Shown here in pieces: positions 43,047-51,515 of a stretch of DNA of 64,000 nt. Source of the stretch: Amnibacterium endophyticum (GTDB taxonomy: Bacteria; Actinomycetota; Actinomycetes; Actinomycetales; Microbacteriaceae); NCBI RefSeq assembly GCF_042680685.1, contig NZ_JBHUEA010000012.1:1-64000 (forward strand), given 5' to 3'. How positions within the stretch are numbered: position 1 is the stretch's first letter; each line of letters opens with the position of its first letter. A model generated the notes under the pieces. The model worked only from the letters and a program-made list of their open reading frames with translations. It was not told the origin of the DNA and ran no database searches. The position numbers and the translations under genes are program-made.

Positions 43047-43733
43047 TCAGTCGCCGCGGACGACGGGGATCAGGCCGGTCTCCGCGGCGACGCGGCGCCG
43101 GTGGAGCATCCGCTGCTCGGGCAGCGACAGGTCGAAGCGCACCGCCAGCAGCCGGATGACCGCGGTCGTCGCCACCGCGGCGACGCCGGCCGCTGCGACG
43201 GGCACGCCGAGCAGGTGCAGCACCACCAGCAGCGCGGAGCCGGCGCCGGCGGCCACCGCGTAGAGGGAGCCCACGTGCATCACCGCGACCGGCAGCCCCA
43301 TCAGCACGTCGCGGAGCACCCCGCCGCCGACGGCGGCGCAGACGCCGACGAAGACCGCGGGCACCACCGGCAGGCCGAGGAGGATCGCCTTCGAGGTGCC
43401 GAAGGCGCCGAAGAGGCCGATGACGACCGCGTCCAGCCCGACGATGAGCCCCGCGACCCGGTGCAGCGGCCGGGCGATCAGCATGCCGAGCAGCGCCGAG
43501 GCCGTCGCGGTGACGAGGTACCAGTCGCTGCGCAGCGTGGCCGGCTCGCGCCCGAGCAGCAGGTCGCGGATGATCCCGCCGCCCATCCCGAACACGAGCC
43601 CGATGATCGCGACGCCGAGCAGGTCCAGCCGCCGCTGGCCCCGGAAGCCGGAGGCGAAGAGCGCCCCCTGGAGCCCGCCGAGCGCGACCGCGCTGAGGTC
43701 CGCCCAGAGCGGGATGACGAAGCCCTGACCCAC
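43047..43733 (-). CDS. TRIC cation channel / UPF0126 membrane protein
   Basis: 228 residues with about seven helices. Two repeats of the family pattern are seen: GGLQGALFASGFRGQRRLDLLGVAIIGLVFGMGGGIIRDLLLG and GLDAVVIGLFGAFGTSKA ... VCAAVGGGVLRDVLMG. Bacterial homologues of the TRIC family conduct K+ or Na+, though many members have unknown roles. GTG 43733 (VGQGFVIPLW) is used; GTG 43751 is the alternative. Convergent with the MFS gene. Confidence 0.85.
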   Translation of the reverse strand: MGQGFVIPLWADLSAVALGGLQGALFASGFRGQRRLDLLGVAIIGLVFGMGGGIIRDLLLGREPATLRSDWYLVTATASALLGMLIARPLHRVAGLIVGLDAVVIGLFGAFGTSKAILLGLPVVPAVFVGVCAAVGGGVLRDVLMGLPVAVMHVGSLYAVAAGAGSALLVVLHLLGVPVAAAGVAAVATTAVIRLLAVRFDLSLPEQRMLHRRRVAAETGLIPVVRGD

Positions 43734-43876
43734 CCGCCCATGATCGTGCACCGTGCGCCGGCCGCCCGGCCCGACCGTCGCACGCCCCGACCGCCGGTGG
43801 GACCGGTCCGTTCGCCGATGGCGAACACGCCGGGACGCTTCCGGCCGGTTCCGCCGCACCCGGGTGACCGTGAGTC

Positions 43877-44224
43877 ATGGCCGAGCCCCGCACGTCCGAC
43901 GGCGTCGTCTCCGGCGCCCCCGAGCCCCTCGACGCGACCTGCACGCGCTGCCGCCGCGAGGGCGTCTTCAGCGTCGGGCTCTACGTCCTGACCGAGGACG
44001 GACCGGTGCGGGTCGGCGAGCGCGTCTTCTGCGTGTGCGAGACGCACCCGGCGTTCCGCGCCACCATCACGAACGGGGACGCCCGCCGCACCGGCGAGAC
44101 GTGCGACCGCTGCCATCGCGTGTCCATGTACGCGGTGCCGTTCTTCGCGATGTCGAGCACCGGCGTCGCGCCCCACAGCGTCAAGGTCATCTGCCGCGAC
44201 TGCGACACGCGCCCCAAGCGCTGA
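43877..44224 (+). CDS. Small Cys-rich (zinc-ribbon-like) protein of unknown function
   Basis: 115 residues. Four paired-cysteine motifs suggest two metal-binding knuckles: CTRC near residue 22, CVC near 51, CDRCH near 77 and CRDC near 107. The spacing (about 27-30 residues between the pairs of each half) is consistent with two treble-clef or rubredoxin-like modules. I do not recognise the family. ATG start. It lies 42 bases before the arginase-fold gene in the same direction. Confidence 0.7.
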   Translation: MAEPRTSDGVVSGAPEPLDATCTRCRREGVFSVGLYVLTEDGPVRVGERVFCVCETHPAFRATITNGDARRTGETCDRCHRVSMYAVPFFAMSSTGVAPHSVKVICRDCDTRPKR

Positions 44225-44253
44225 CCGCCCTGCGGCCGCGTCCGCCCCTCTCG

Positions 44254-44259
44254 TAGGCT
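44254..44259 (+). promoter_or_regulatory. -10 box of the arginase-fold gene (leaderless)
   Basis: TAGGCT ends 7 bases before the ATG start. Confidence 0.5.
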
Positions 44260-44266
44260 CGCCGGC

Positions 44267-45106
44267 ATGCCGTCGCGGTTCATCGTGGTGCCCGAGTGGC
44301 AGGGGTCGTCGTCGAGCCGGTCGATGCGGCTGATCGACGGCGCCGAGGCCATCCGGGGCGACCTCCCCTCCAGCGCGACGACGACGGTGGAGGTGCCCCT
44401 CGGGGCGGGCGAGTCGCTCGGCACCGAGGTCGCCCGCTACTCCTCCCTCACCGCGGTGCGGGAGCGCGTCGCGGACGCCCTGCGCGCCGTGCCGGCGGAC
44501 CACGTGCCGCTCGTCATCGGGGGCGACTGCGGCGTCGAGCTCGCCGCGGTCGAGCACGCGCTGCGGGCGGCGCCGGACCTCGCGGTCGTCTGGCTCGACG
44601 CGCACGCCGACCTGAACCTGCCGGGCGCCTCGCCGAGCGGCGCCTTCCACGGGATGGTCGCCCGCGCCCTGCTCGGCCAGGGCGCCGAGGGCCTCGTCGC
44701 CGACCCCGCGCTCGACCCGGGACGGCTGGTCCTCGCCGGCGTGCGCGCCTGCGACCCGCCGGAGGACGCGTTCATCGCCGAGGCCGGTGTCCCGATGGTC
44801 TCCCCCGCCGCCCTCGAGGACCCCGCGGCGCTCGTCGCGGCCGTCGAGGCGACCGGCGCGACCGCCGTCTACGTGCACGTCGACCTCGACGTGCTCGACC
44901 CGGAGGACATCGTCGGCGTCGCGGCGCCGGAGCCGTTCGGGGTGCGCGTGCCGGCGCTCACCGCCGCGATCCGGGCGCTGCGGGAGCGGTTCCCGCTCGT
45001 CGGGGCCGGCATCACTGAGTTCGCCCCCGCCTCCCCCGCGGACGCGCGCACGGACCTGCCGGCGGTGCTGCGCGTCCTGTCCGCCCTGACCGCGCGCGTC
45101 GGCTGA
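44267..45106 (+). CDS. Arginase/agmatinase-fold ureohydrolase family protein
   Basis: 279 residues. The manganese motifs are largely kept: VIGGDCGVELAAVEH (normally GGDHS, so a Cys replaces the ligand His), WLDAHADLN and YVHVDLDVLDPEDI. The substrate may be arginine, agmatine, formiminoglutamate or another guanidine; the changed GGDC motif makes arginase itself unlikely. ATG start near a TAnnnT box. Confidence 0.85.
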   Translation: MPSRFIVVPEWQGSSSSRSMRLIDGAEAIRGDLPSSATTTVEVPLGAGESLGTEVARYSSLTAVRERVADALRAVPADHVPLVIGGDCGVELAAVEHALRAAPDLAVVWLDAHADLNLPGASPSGAFHGMVARALLGQGAEGLVADPALDPGRLVLAGVRACDPPEDAFIAEAGVPMVSPAALEDPAALVAAVEATGATAVYVHVDLDVLDPEDIVGVAAPEPFGVRVPALTAAIRALRERFPLVGAGITEFAPASPADARTDLPAVLRVLSALTARVG

Positions 45107-45135
45107 CGCCCAGGGGACGTCCCGGCTCCCCCGGC

Positions 45136-45141
45136 TAGCGT
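45136..45141 (+). promoter_or_regulatory. -10 box of the crotonase gene (leaderless)
   Basis: TAGCGT ends 6 bases before the ATG start at 45148. Confidence 0.5.
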
Positions 45142-45147
45142 GCCCGG

Positions 45148-45939
45148 ATGACGGACGACAGCGCCCGGGTGGTCGTGGAGCGCGACGGCGCGATCCTCCG
45201 CATCGGGCTGAACCGTCCCGCCAAGAAGAACGCGGCGGACCGGGCGCTGCTGTCGGCCCTCGCCGAGGCCTACACCCGCCTCGAGCACGAGGACGGCGTC
45301 CGCGTCGGGCTGCTGTACGCCGAGGGCGACGACTTCACGGCCGGGCTCGACCTCGGCGACATCGGCGGCGATCTCGCATCCGGCGGCATCGACTTCCGTC
45401 GCGACGACCAGGTGGACCCGTGGGGGCTCGCCGGACCGCCGCGCACGAAGCCCGTCGTCGTGGCGGTGCACGGCCTCTGCCTCACCCTCGGGATCGAGCT
45501 GATCCTCGCCGCCGACGTCGCGGTGGCCACCGACTCCGCCTCCTTCGGCCAGATCGAGGTGGCCCGCGGCATCCTGCCGTTCGGCGGCGCGACCGCGCGG
45601 TTCCCCGCCGCCGTCGGCTGGGGCAACGCGATGCGCTGGATGCTGACGGCGGAGCGCTTCGACGCCGCCGAGGCGCTGCGCATCGGCCTCGTGCAGCAGG
45701 TGGTCCGCGACGGCACCGAGCTGTCGACGGCGACCGCGATCGCCGAGCGCATCGCCGCGCAGGCGCCGCTCGCCGTCTCCGCCGTGCTCGCCGCCTCGCG
45801 CGCGGCACGGGCCGCGGCCGAGCGCGACGGCCTCGCGGACGTGGGCGGCGCGCTGGCCCGGCTCACGACGTCGGCCGACGCCGCGGAGGGCGTGCAGGCG
45901 TTCCACGAACGACGCGACCCGGTCTGGACCGGGCGCTGA
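45148..45939 (+). CDS. Crotonase / enoyl-CoA hydratase family protein
   Basis: 263 residues of the crotonase superfamily. NGxxxG-type oxyanion stretch VVAVHGLCLTLGIELILAADVAVA, then the SFGQIEVARGILPFGGATARFP region that carries the catalytic Glu in hydratases, and the usual C-terminal AERIAAQAPLAVSAVL. It should act on an acyl-CoA, but no CoA pathway partners are adjacent. It leads a short run of co-directional genes (flavoprotein, SDR, transporter). Confidence 0.88.
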   Translation: MTDDSARVVVERDGAILRIGLNRPAKKNAADRALLSALAEAYTRLEHEDGVRVGLLYAEGDDFTAGLDLGDIGGDLASGGIDFRRDDQVDPWGLAGPPRTKPVVVAVHGLCLTLGIELILAADVAVATDSASFGQIEVARGILPFGGATARFPAAVGWGNAMRWMLTAERFDAAEALRIGLVQQVVRDGTELSTATAIAERIAAQAPLAVSAVLAASRAARAAAERDGLADVGGALARLTTSADAAEGVQAFHERRDPVWTGR

Positions 45940-45970
45940 TCGCGCCGAGCGCGCAGGGAGGACGGAAGCC

Positions 45971-47401
45971 GTGGCCCAGAGCTACGACCTGATCGTGATC
46001 GGAGCCGGCCCCGTCGGCGAGAACGTCGCGGACTACGCGACGAAGGAGGGCGTCCGCTGCGTGATCGTCGAGTCGGAGCTCGTCGGCGGCGAGTGCTCGT
46101 ACTGGGCGTGCATGCCGTCCAAGGCGCTGCTGCGGCCCGGGGCGGCGCTCCGCGGAGCGCGGCACGTCGAGGGGGCGAAGCAGGCCGTGACCGGCGGCCT
46201 CGACGCCGAGGCGGTGCTCGCGCGACGGGACGCGACGGTCTCCGACTTCGACGACGGCGGCCAGGTCGCCTGGCTGCAGTCGGCCGGCATCGACCTCGTG
46301 CGGGGCGTCGCGCGCCTCGACGGCCCGAAGCGGGTGGTCGTCACCGCGGCCGACGGCGGCGAGACGGTGCTCGAGGCCCGCCACGCGGTCGCGGTCTGCA
46401 CGGGCAGCGCCGCGCTCGTCCCGCCGATCGACGGGCTCCGGGAGGCGGAGCCGTGGACGAGCCGCGAGGCCACCTCGGCGAGCGCCGTGCCGGAGCACCT
46501 GATCGTCATCGGCGGCGGCGTCGTCGGCGCCGAGATGGCGACGGCCTGGACCGACCTCGGCGCGAAGGTCACCCTGATCGCCCGCGGCGGGCTGCTGACC
46601 GGCATGGAGCCGTTCGCGGGCGAGCTCGTCGCGGAGGCGCTCCGCGCCGCGGGCGCCGACGTCCGCACCGGGACGGGCGTGACGAAGGTCGAGCGCACCG
46701 GCTCCGCGGTCGAGGTGACCTGCGACGACGGCTCGACCGTCCGCGGCACGGAGGTACTCGTCGCCACCGGCCGCAGCCCCCGGACGGACGGGCTCGGGCT
46801 CGGATCCGTCGGGCTCGAGGACGGCGGGTGGCTCGGCGTCGACGACACGATGCTCGTCGACGCGGCGACGAACGCCGACGACCCCTGGCTGTACGCGGTC
46901 GGTGACGTCAACCACCGGGCGCTGCTGACGCACGAGGGCAAGTACCAGGCGCGCGCGGCCGGTCGGGTGATCGCGGCGCGGATGCGCGGCGACGACCCGG
47001 ACACCGGGCCGTGGACGCGGTACACGGCCACCGCCGACCACGCCGCCGTGCCGCAGGTGGCCTTCACGGACCCGGAGGCGGCGTCGGTCGGGCTCACGGA
47101 GGAGGCGGCCCGCAAGGCCGGGACGAGGGTCCGCACGGCCGAGTACGACATGGCGTCGGTCGCGGGCGCCTCCGTCTACGACGACGACTACACCGGGAGG
47201 GCGAAGCTCGTGATCGACGACGAACGGGACGTGATCGTGGGGGCGACGTTCGTCGGCACCGACGTCGGAGAGATGCTGCAGGCGGCGACCATCGCCGTGG
47301 TCGGCGAGGTGCCGATCCAGCGGCTCTGGCACGCGGTCCCGGCGTACCCCACCATCAGCGAGGTCTGGCTGCGCCTGCTCGAGACGGACGGCCGCGCATG
47401 A
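45971..47401 (+). CDS. FAD-dependent pyridine nucleotide-disulfide oxidoreductase
   Basis: 476 residues. FAD-binding VIGAGPVGENVADYA, redox pair CSYWAC (CxxxxC) near residue 44-49, NAD-binding VIGGGVVGAEMATAW, FAD ribityl contact YAVGDVNHRALLTH, and the dimerisation domain from about 355. At the end, the lipoamide dehydrogenase-type catalytic His pair is replaced: the motif reads HAVPAYPTISE, with Tyr where the active His is expected. So it is probably a quinone- or small-thiol-linked reductase rather than a lipoamide dehydrogenase. Confidence 0.88.
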   Translation: MAQSYDLIVIGAGPVGENVADYATKEGVRCVIVESELVGGECSYWACMPSKALLRPGAALRGARHVEGAKQAVTGGLDAEAVLARRDATVSDFDDGGQVAWLQSAGIDLVRGVARLDGPKRVVVTAADGGETVLEARHAVAVCTGSAALVPPIDGLREAEPWTSREATSASAVPEHLIVIGGGVVGAEMATAWTDLGAKVTLIARGGLLTGMEPFAGELVAEALRAAGADVRTGTGVTKVERTGSAVEVTCDDGSTVRGTEVLVATGRSPRTDGLGLGSVGLEDGGWLGVDDTMLVDAATNADDPWLYAVGDVNHRALLTHEGKYQARAAGRVIAARMRGDDPDTGPWTRYTATADHAAVPQVAFTDPEAASVGLTEEAARKAGTRVRTAEYDMASVAGASVYDDDYTGRAKLVIDDERDVIVGATFVGTDVGEMLQAATIAVVGEVPIQRLWHAVPAYPTISEVWLRLLETDGRA

Positions 47402-48246
47402 GCGTCCAGCTGCCGCCGCCCGGGCGCATGGAGGGCAGGACCGTCGTCGTGACCGGGGGCAGCTCCGGCATCGGGCGCGCCGCCGCCCGGGAGCTCGCGC
47501 TGCTCGGCGCCGACGTCGTCGTCATCGGCCGGAACGAGGAGCGGACGAACGCCGTCGCGGCCGAGACGGGCGGCCGGGCGTACCTGGCCGACTTCAACCG
47601 GCTGGACGAGGTGCGGGGCCTCGCCGCACGCCTGCTCGAGGACCTGCCGCGCATCGACGTGCTCGCGAACAACGCGGGCGGCGTCGGCGCCCGGCGCGAC
47701 ACCCCGGACGGCTTCGACGAGACCTTCCAGCGCAACCACCTCGGCCCGTTCCTGCTGACGAACCTCCTCCTCGACCGGCTGCGGGAGACCGCGGCGGACA
47801 CCGGGGACGTGCGGATCGTGCAGACCTCGTCGGCGGGCAACCTCGGCGGCCGCATCCGGCTCGACGACCTCGACACGCGGCGCGGACCGTGGCTCGGCGG
47901 CTTCCGCGCCTACGGGACCGCGAAGCTCGAGAACATCGTCTTCACGCGCGAGCTCGCGCGTCGGCTCGCCGGGACCGGCATCAGCGCCTACGCCTTCCAC
48001 CCCGGCTTCGTCGCCACCGGGTTCGGGGGGCACGGTCCGGTCATCTCCCTGGTGAAGCGGGTGGCGATCACCCCGGAGGCGGGCGCGCAGCCGCTGGTGC
48101 GGCTGGCGGCCGCGCCGTCGGTCCCGGCGCCGTCGGGCAACTACTTCGACCGGCTGAAGGCGCCGGGGCGGACGGTGCCGCAGGCGGACGACGCCGCGCT
48201 CGCGAAGGCGCTGTGGGACGCGAGCGCGCTCCGCGCCGGGCTGTGA
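47398..48246 (+). CDS. SDR-family oxidoreductase
   Basis: 282-residue short-chain dehydrogenase/reductase. Cofactor loop TGGSSGIGRAAARE (glycine motif), NNAGG, the catalytic Ser in TSSAGN and the YGTAK (Tyr-xxx-Lys) pair. The RNEERTNAV stretch after strand 2 suggests NADP. It overlaps the flavoprotein stop by 4 bases (ATGA). The substrate is unknown; retinol dehydrogenase-like SDRs are the nearest style. Confidence 0.88.
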   Translation: MSVQLPPPGRMEGRTVVVTGGSSGIGRAAARELALLGADVVVIGRNEERTNAVAAETGGRAYLADFNRLDEVRGLAARLLEDLPRIDVLANNAGGVGARRDTPDGFDETFQRNHLGPFLLTNLLLDRLRETAADTGDVRIVQTSSAGNLGGRIRLDDLDTRRGPWLGGFRAYGTAKLENIVFTRELARRLAGTGISAYAFHPGFVATGFGGHGPVISLVKRVAITPEAGAQPLVRLAAAPSVPAPSGNYFDRLKAPGRTVPQADDAALAKALWDASALRAGL

Positions 48247-48278
48247 CCGCGTCGGCGGCGCGCACGGGCGGCCGCCGC

Positions 48279-48284
48279 TAGAGT
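48279..48284 (+). promoter_or_regulatory. -10 box of the SLC13-like transporter gene (leaderless)
   Basis: TAGAGT ends 8 bases before the GTG start. Confidence 0.5.
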
Positions 48285-48292
48285 CCACCTCC

Positions 48293-49453
48293 GTGGTGCT
48301 GGCCGTCCTCGGGTCCGGCCTGCTGGTGCTCGGCGCCGCGGCGGTGGCGCTCGGCGTCCTGCCCGCGCAGGACGCGCTGGCGCTCGGCGAGCGCGTCGCC
48401 CCCGTCCTCGGCTTCGTCGTGGCGATCACGGTGGTCGCCGCCGTCGCCTCGGAGGCCGGGGTGTTCGACCGGCTGGCCGACCTCGCCGCTCGTGTCGCGC
48501 GGGGGCGCGGCGCCCTGCTCTGGCTGCTCGTCGCAGCGGTCGCCGTCGCCTCGACCGTCTTCCTCTCGCTCGACACCACGGCGGTGCTGCTGACGCCGGT
48601 CGTCGTGGTGCTGGCCCGGCGCGTCGGGCTGTCGCCGCTGCCGTTCGCGATGACGACGGTGTGGCTGGCGAACACGGGCTCGCTGCTGCTGCCCGTGTCG
48701 AACCTGACGAACCTGCTGGCGGAGTCGGACCCCGCCTTCGGCGCGGCCTACGTCTCCCGCAGCTGGGCGCCCGCGCTCGTCGCGGTGGTGGTCCCGCTCG
48801 CGATCCTCGCGGTCGTGCACCGGCACGCGCTCCGCCACCGCTACGAGCCGCCCGCGGCGCGGACCATCGGCGACCCCGTCCTGTTCCGCACCGCCGCGAT
48901 CGTGCTGGCGCTGCTCGTGCCGGCGCTCGCCGTCGGCGAGCCGCTGCTCCACGTGCCGGTGTGGGTGCCGGCGGCGGCGGCGGCGGTCGTGCTCGTCGTC
49001 GCCGCCCGGCTGCGGGCACCCGCCGTGCTGCGGTGGCGCCTGCTGCCCGTGCCGCTCGTGCTCTTCGTCTGCGGCCTCTTCCTCGCGGTCGACGCGATCG
49101 GCCGCCTCGGCCTCACCGACCTGCTCGCCGCCGCGGCGGGCACCGGCGAGGGGCCCGGCGCGCTGCTGCGCCTCGCCGGCGTCGGCACCGTCACCGCGAA
49201 CCTCGCGGACAACCTGCCCGCCTACCTCGCGCTCGAGCCCGTGGCCGGCAGCGAGCAGCGGCTGCTCGCGCTGCTGGTCGCGGTGAACGCCGGCCCGCTC
49301 GTCACCCCGTGGGCGTCGCTGGCGACGCTGCTCTGGCACGGCCGGCTCGAGGCCCTCGACGTGCACGTGTCCTGGTGGCGGTTCGCGGCCCTCGGGCTGG
49401 TCGCCGCGCCCGTGACGGTCGCCCTCGCGACGCTCGCGATCCTCCTGACCTGA
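48293..49453 (+). CDS. SLC13/ArsB-like ion transporter
   Basis: 386 residues with about 11 helices. Motifs of the arsenite permease/divalent anion symporter (ArsB/NhaD-SLC13) superfamily: LSLDTTAVLLTPVVVVLA, TTVWLANTGSLLLPVSNLTNLLA and the second repeat NLADNLPAYLAL ... NAGPLVTPWASLATLLW. Arsenite, citrate or sodium may be moved; no ars regulator or reductase is nearby. GTG start. The gene is convergent with the amidase, 7 bases away, leaving no room for a separate terminator. Confidence 0.85.
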   Translation: MVLAVLGSGLLVLGAAAVALGVLPAQDALALGERVAPVLGFVVAITVVAAVASEAGVFDRLADLAARVARGRGALLWLLVAAVAVASTVFLSLDTTAVLLTPVVVVLARRVGLSPLPFAMTTVWLANTGSLLLPVSNLTNLLAESDPAFGAAYVSRSWAPALVAVVVPLAILAVVHRHALRHRYEPPAARTIGDPVLFRTAAIVLALLVPALAVGEPLLHVPVWVPAAAAAVVLVVAARLRAPAVLRWRLLPVPLVLFVCGLFLAVDAIGRLGLTDLLAAAAGTGEGPGALLRLAGVGTVTANLADNLPAYLALEPVAGSEQRLLALLVAVNAGPLVTPWASLATLLWHGRLEALDVHVSWWRFAALGLVAAPVTVALATLAILLT

Positions 49454-49460
49454 ACCCGCC

Positions 49461-50894
49461 TCACCAGAAGGCGGGCGGGTGGCGCCGGGGCCAGCCGAAC
49501 CGCCGCTCCAGCTGCCGTCCCAGCGCGAGCAGGGCCGCCTCGCCGCCGGGCCGACCGATCAGCTGGACGCCCGCGGGCGCACCGTCGTCGGACGAGCCCA
49601 CGGGGAGGCTGATCGCCGGCAGCCCGCTCACGTTCACGAACGACGTGAAGGGCGCCGCGAGCACCTGCCGGTCGAAGACCTGCGTCGCGCCGTCGCCGTC
49701 GCCGGTGTACCAGCCGAGCGGCCGCGGCGGCAGCGCGGTGGTCGGGGTCAGCACGGCGTCGAAGGGGGCGAAGGCGGCGATGGCGCGCCGCTCGAAGGCC
49801 GCCGCGGCGACCGCGGCCGAGACGACGCGCTCCGCCGGCATCGCGCGACCGCGCTCGACGATCTCCCGCGTGTAGGGCTCGAGCAGCGCCAGCTCCGCGG
49901 GGGTGCGGGCCGGGATCGGGGCGGCGCCCGCCAGCCACAGCACCCGGAAGAAGTCGGGGTAGTCCTCGCCGGGCAGCCGCACCGGCTCGAGGCCGTGGCC
50001 CAGCTCGTCGAGGGCCGCCGCCGCACGGGCGACGGCGGCGGCGTTGTCGGGGTCGACCCGCACGTCGAGCGCGTCGTCCCAGACCGAGCCGTCCAGGACC
50101 CCGATCGCGAACCGGCCCTCGCCGCGCACGGCGGTGCCGAGGAACGCCTCGTCGACGCGTGGCGGCTCGGTCGCGTAGCCGGCGGGCACCGGACGTCCCG
50201 CCGGCGCCACGAGCGCGTCGAGCAGCATGGCCGCGTCCGCGACCGTCCGCGCGATCGGGCCCGCGGTCACGAGCCCGGCGAACCCGCCCTGCCCGCCCTG
50301 CGCCGGCACCCGGCCCCGCGAGGGCTTCAGCCCGACGACCCCGCACCACGCCGAGGGGATCCGGATGGAGCCCCCGCCGTCCGAGCCGACCGCGAAGGGC
50401 ACGAGGCCCGCGGCGACGGCGGCGGCCGCTCCCCCGCTGGAACCGCCCGCGCCCGTCGCGGGGTCCCACGGGTTCCGGGCCGGCGGCCGCCCGGCGGGCT
50501 CGGTGAACCCGGTCAGGCCGAACTCGGGCGCGGTCGTCGCCCCGAGCACGATCGCCCCGGTCGCGTCGGTCGCGCGGGCGACGTCGTCGGACTCCTCGAC
50601 GACCGCGTCGGCGAAGAGCCGCGAGGCGCCCCACACGGTGCCGGCGCGGCGCACCAGCTCCTTCTCCCCGATCGGCACGCCCGCGAGCGGCGCGGGGCCC
50701 TGACCGGCGTCGTCGACGCGCGCGGCGGCGGCCGGCGCGGCGTCGGCGTCGACGCGGCTGAACGCGCCGAGCGCCGGGTCCAGCCGCTCGATGCGCTCGA
50801 GGTGGTGGCGCACCAGCTCCAGCGCGGTGACGTCCCCGCGTCGGATCCAGTCCCACTGCTCCTGTGCGGTGAGGTGGTGCAGCGCGAACGCCAC
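49461..50894 (-). CDS. Amidase (amidase signature family)
   Basis: 477 residues of the Ser-Ser-Lys amidase family. Catalytic Lys in PIGEKELVRRAG, the cis-Ser and nucleophile Ser region GGSSGGAAAAVAAGLVPFAVGSDGGGSIRIPS. The remainder fits the usual length. The substrate may be an indole acetamide, nitrile-derived amide or other small amide; no nitrile hydratase is near. GTG 50894 lies 2 bases after the acetyltransferase stop, so the two genes are probably co-transcribed. Confidence 0.9.
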   Translation of the reverse strand: MAFALHHLTAQEQWDWIRRGDVTALELVRHHLERIERLDPALGAFSRVDADAAPAAAARVDDAGQGPAPLAGVPIGEKELVRRAGTVWGASRLFADAVVEESDDVARATDATGAIVLGATTAPEFGLTGFTEPAGRPPARNPWDPATGAGGSSGGAAAAVAAGLVPFAVGSDGGGSIRIPSAWCGVVGLKPSRGRVPAQGGQGGFAGLVTAGPIARTVADAAMLLDALVAPAGRPVPAGYATEPPRVDEAFLGTAVRGEGRFAIGVLDGSVWDDALDVRVDPDNAAAVARAAAALDELGHGLEPVRLPGEDYPDFFRVLWLAGAAPIPARTPAELALLEPYTREIVERGRAMPAERVVSAAVAAAAFERRAIAAFAPFDAVLTPTTALPPRPLGWYTGDGDGATQVFDRQVLAAPFTSFVNVSGLPAISLPVGSSDDGAPAGVQLIGRPGGEAALLALGRQLERRFGWPRRHPPAFW

Positions 50895-50896
50895 GG

Positions 50897-51475
50897 CTAC
50901 TTCACCGTCCGCTGCAGCATGACGGTGCCGATCCAGCGGCCGAACTTCTGCGCGACCCTGCCCATCCGCCCCGTCTCGTGGAAGCCGAGCGCGGCGTGCA
51001 GCGCCAGCGACGACTCCGCGCCGCTGTCCGCGACGACCGCGAGCAGCTGCTTCAGCCCCGCCTCCTTCGCGGCGGCGATCAGCGCCGTGAGCAGCGCGCG
51101 GCCGAGCCCCTTGCCGGTCGACGCGGGCCGGAGGTAGATCGACTCCTCCGCCGTCCAGCGGTATGCCCGCTTCTGGATCCACGGCTCGCAGATGGCGTAG
51201 CCGAGCACCTGGCCGGTCGGCGACACCGCGACGAGGAAGGGCAGGCCGAGGCGGCTGACGTAGGCGAAGGTCGAGCGCCACTCGCGCAGCGTCTTCGTGT
51301 CCGTGTCGAGCGTGACCATCGTGTTCACGACGTAGTGGTTGTAGATCGCCCGCACGTCGGGCAGGTCCTTCGCCGTGGCCGGCCGGATCTCGTAGGCGAA
51401 CGGCGGCTCGGGCGGCTCGATGCGCCGCAGGTGGAACGGCTTGCGCCGGGCGGGCGCGTACTCCTCTTCCAGCAC
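50897..51475 (-). CDS. GNAT acetyltransferase (phosphinothricin acetyltransferase-like)
   Basis: 192 residues. YEIRPATAKDLPDVRAIYNHYVVNTMVTLD and a later VLGYAICEPWIQKRAYRWTAEESIYLRPASTGKGLGRALLTALIAAAKEAGLKQLLAVV match the PAT/methionine sulfoximine acetyltransferase group, which acetylates toxic glutamate-like amino acids. The N-terminal 25 residues are extra. GTG 51475 is fixed by a TAGGCT box 8 bases upstream. Confidence 0.85.
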   Translation of the reverse strand: MLEEEYAPARRKPFHLRRIEPPEPPFAYEIRPATAKDLPDVRAIYNHYVVNTMVTLDTDTKTLREWRSTFAYVSRLGLPFLVAVSPTGQVLGYAICEPWIQKRAYRWTAEESIYLRPASTGKGLGRALLTALIAAAKEAGLKQLLAVVADSGAESSLALHAALGFHETGRMGRVAQKFGRWIGTVMLQRTVK

Positions 51476-51483
51476 GGGCGCGG

Positions 51484-51489
51484 AGCCTA
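51484..51489 (-). promoter_or_regulatory. -10 box of the acetyltransferase gene (leaderless)
   Basis: TAGGCT on the minus strand ends 8 bases before the GTG start. Confidence 0.5.
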
Positions 51490-51515
51490 GCGAGCGGGCC
51501 TGACGCCGCTCCCGG

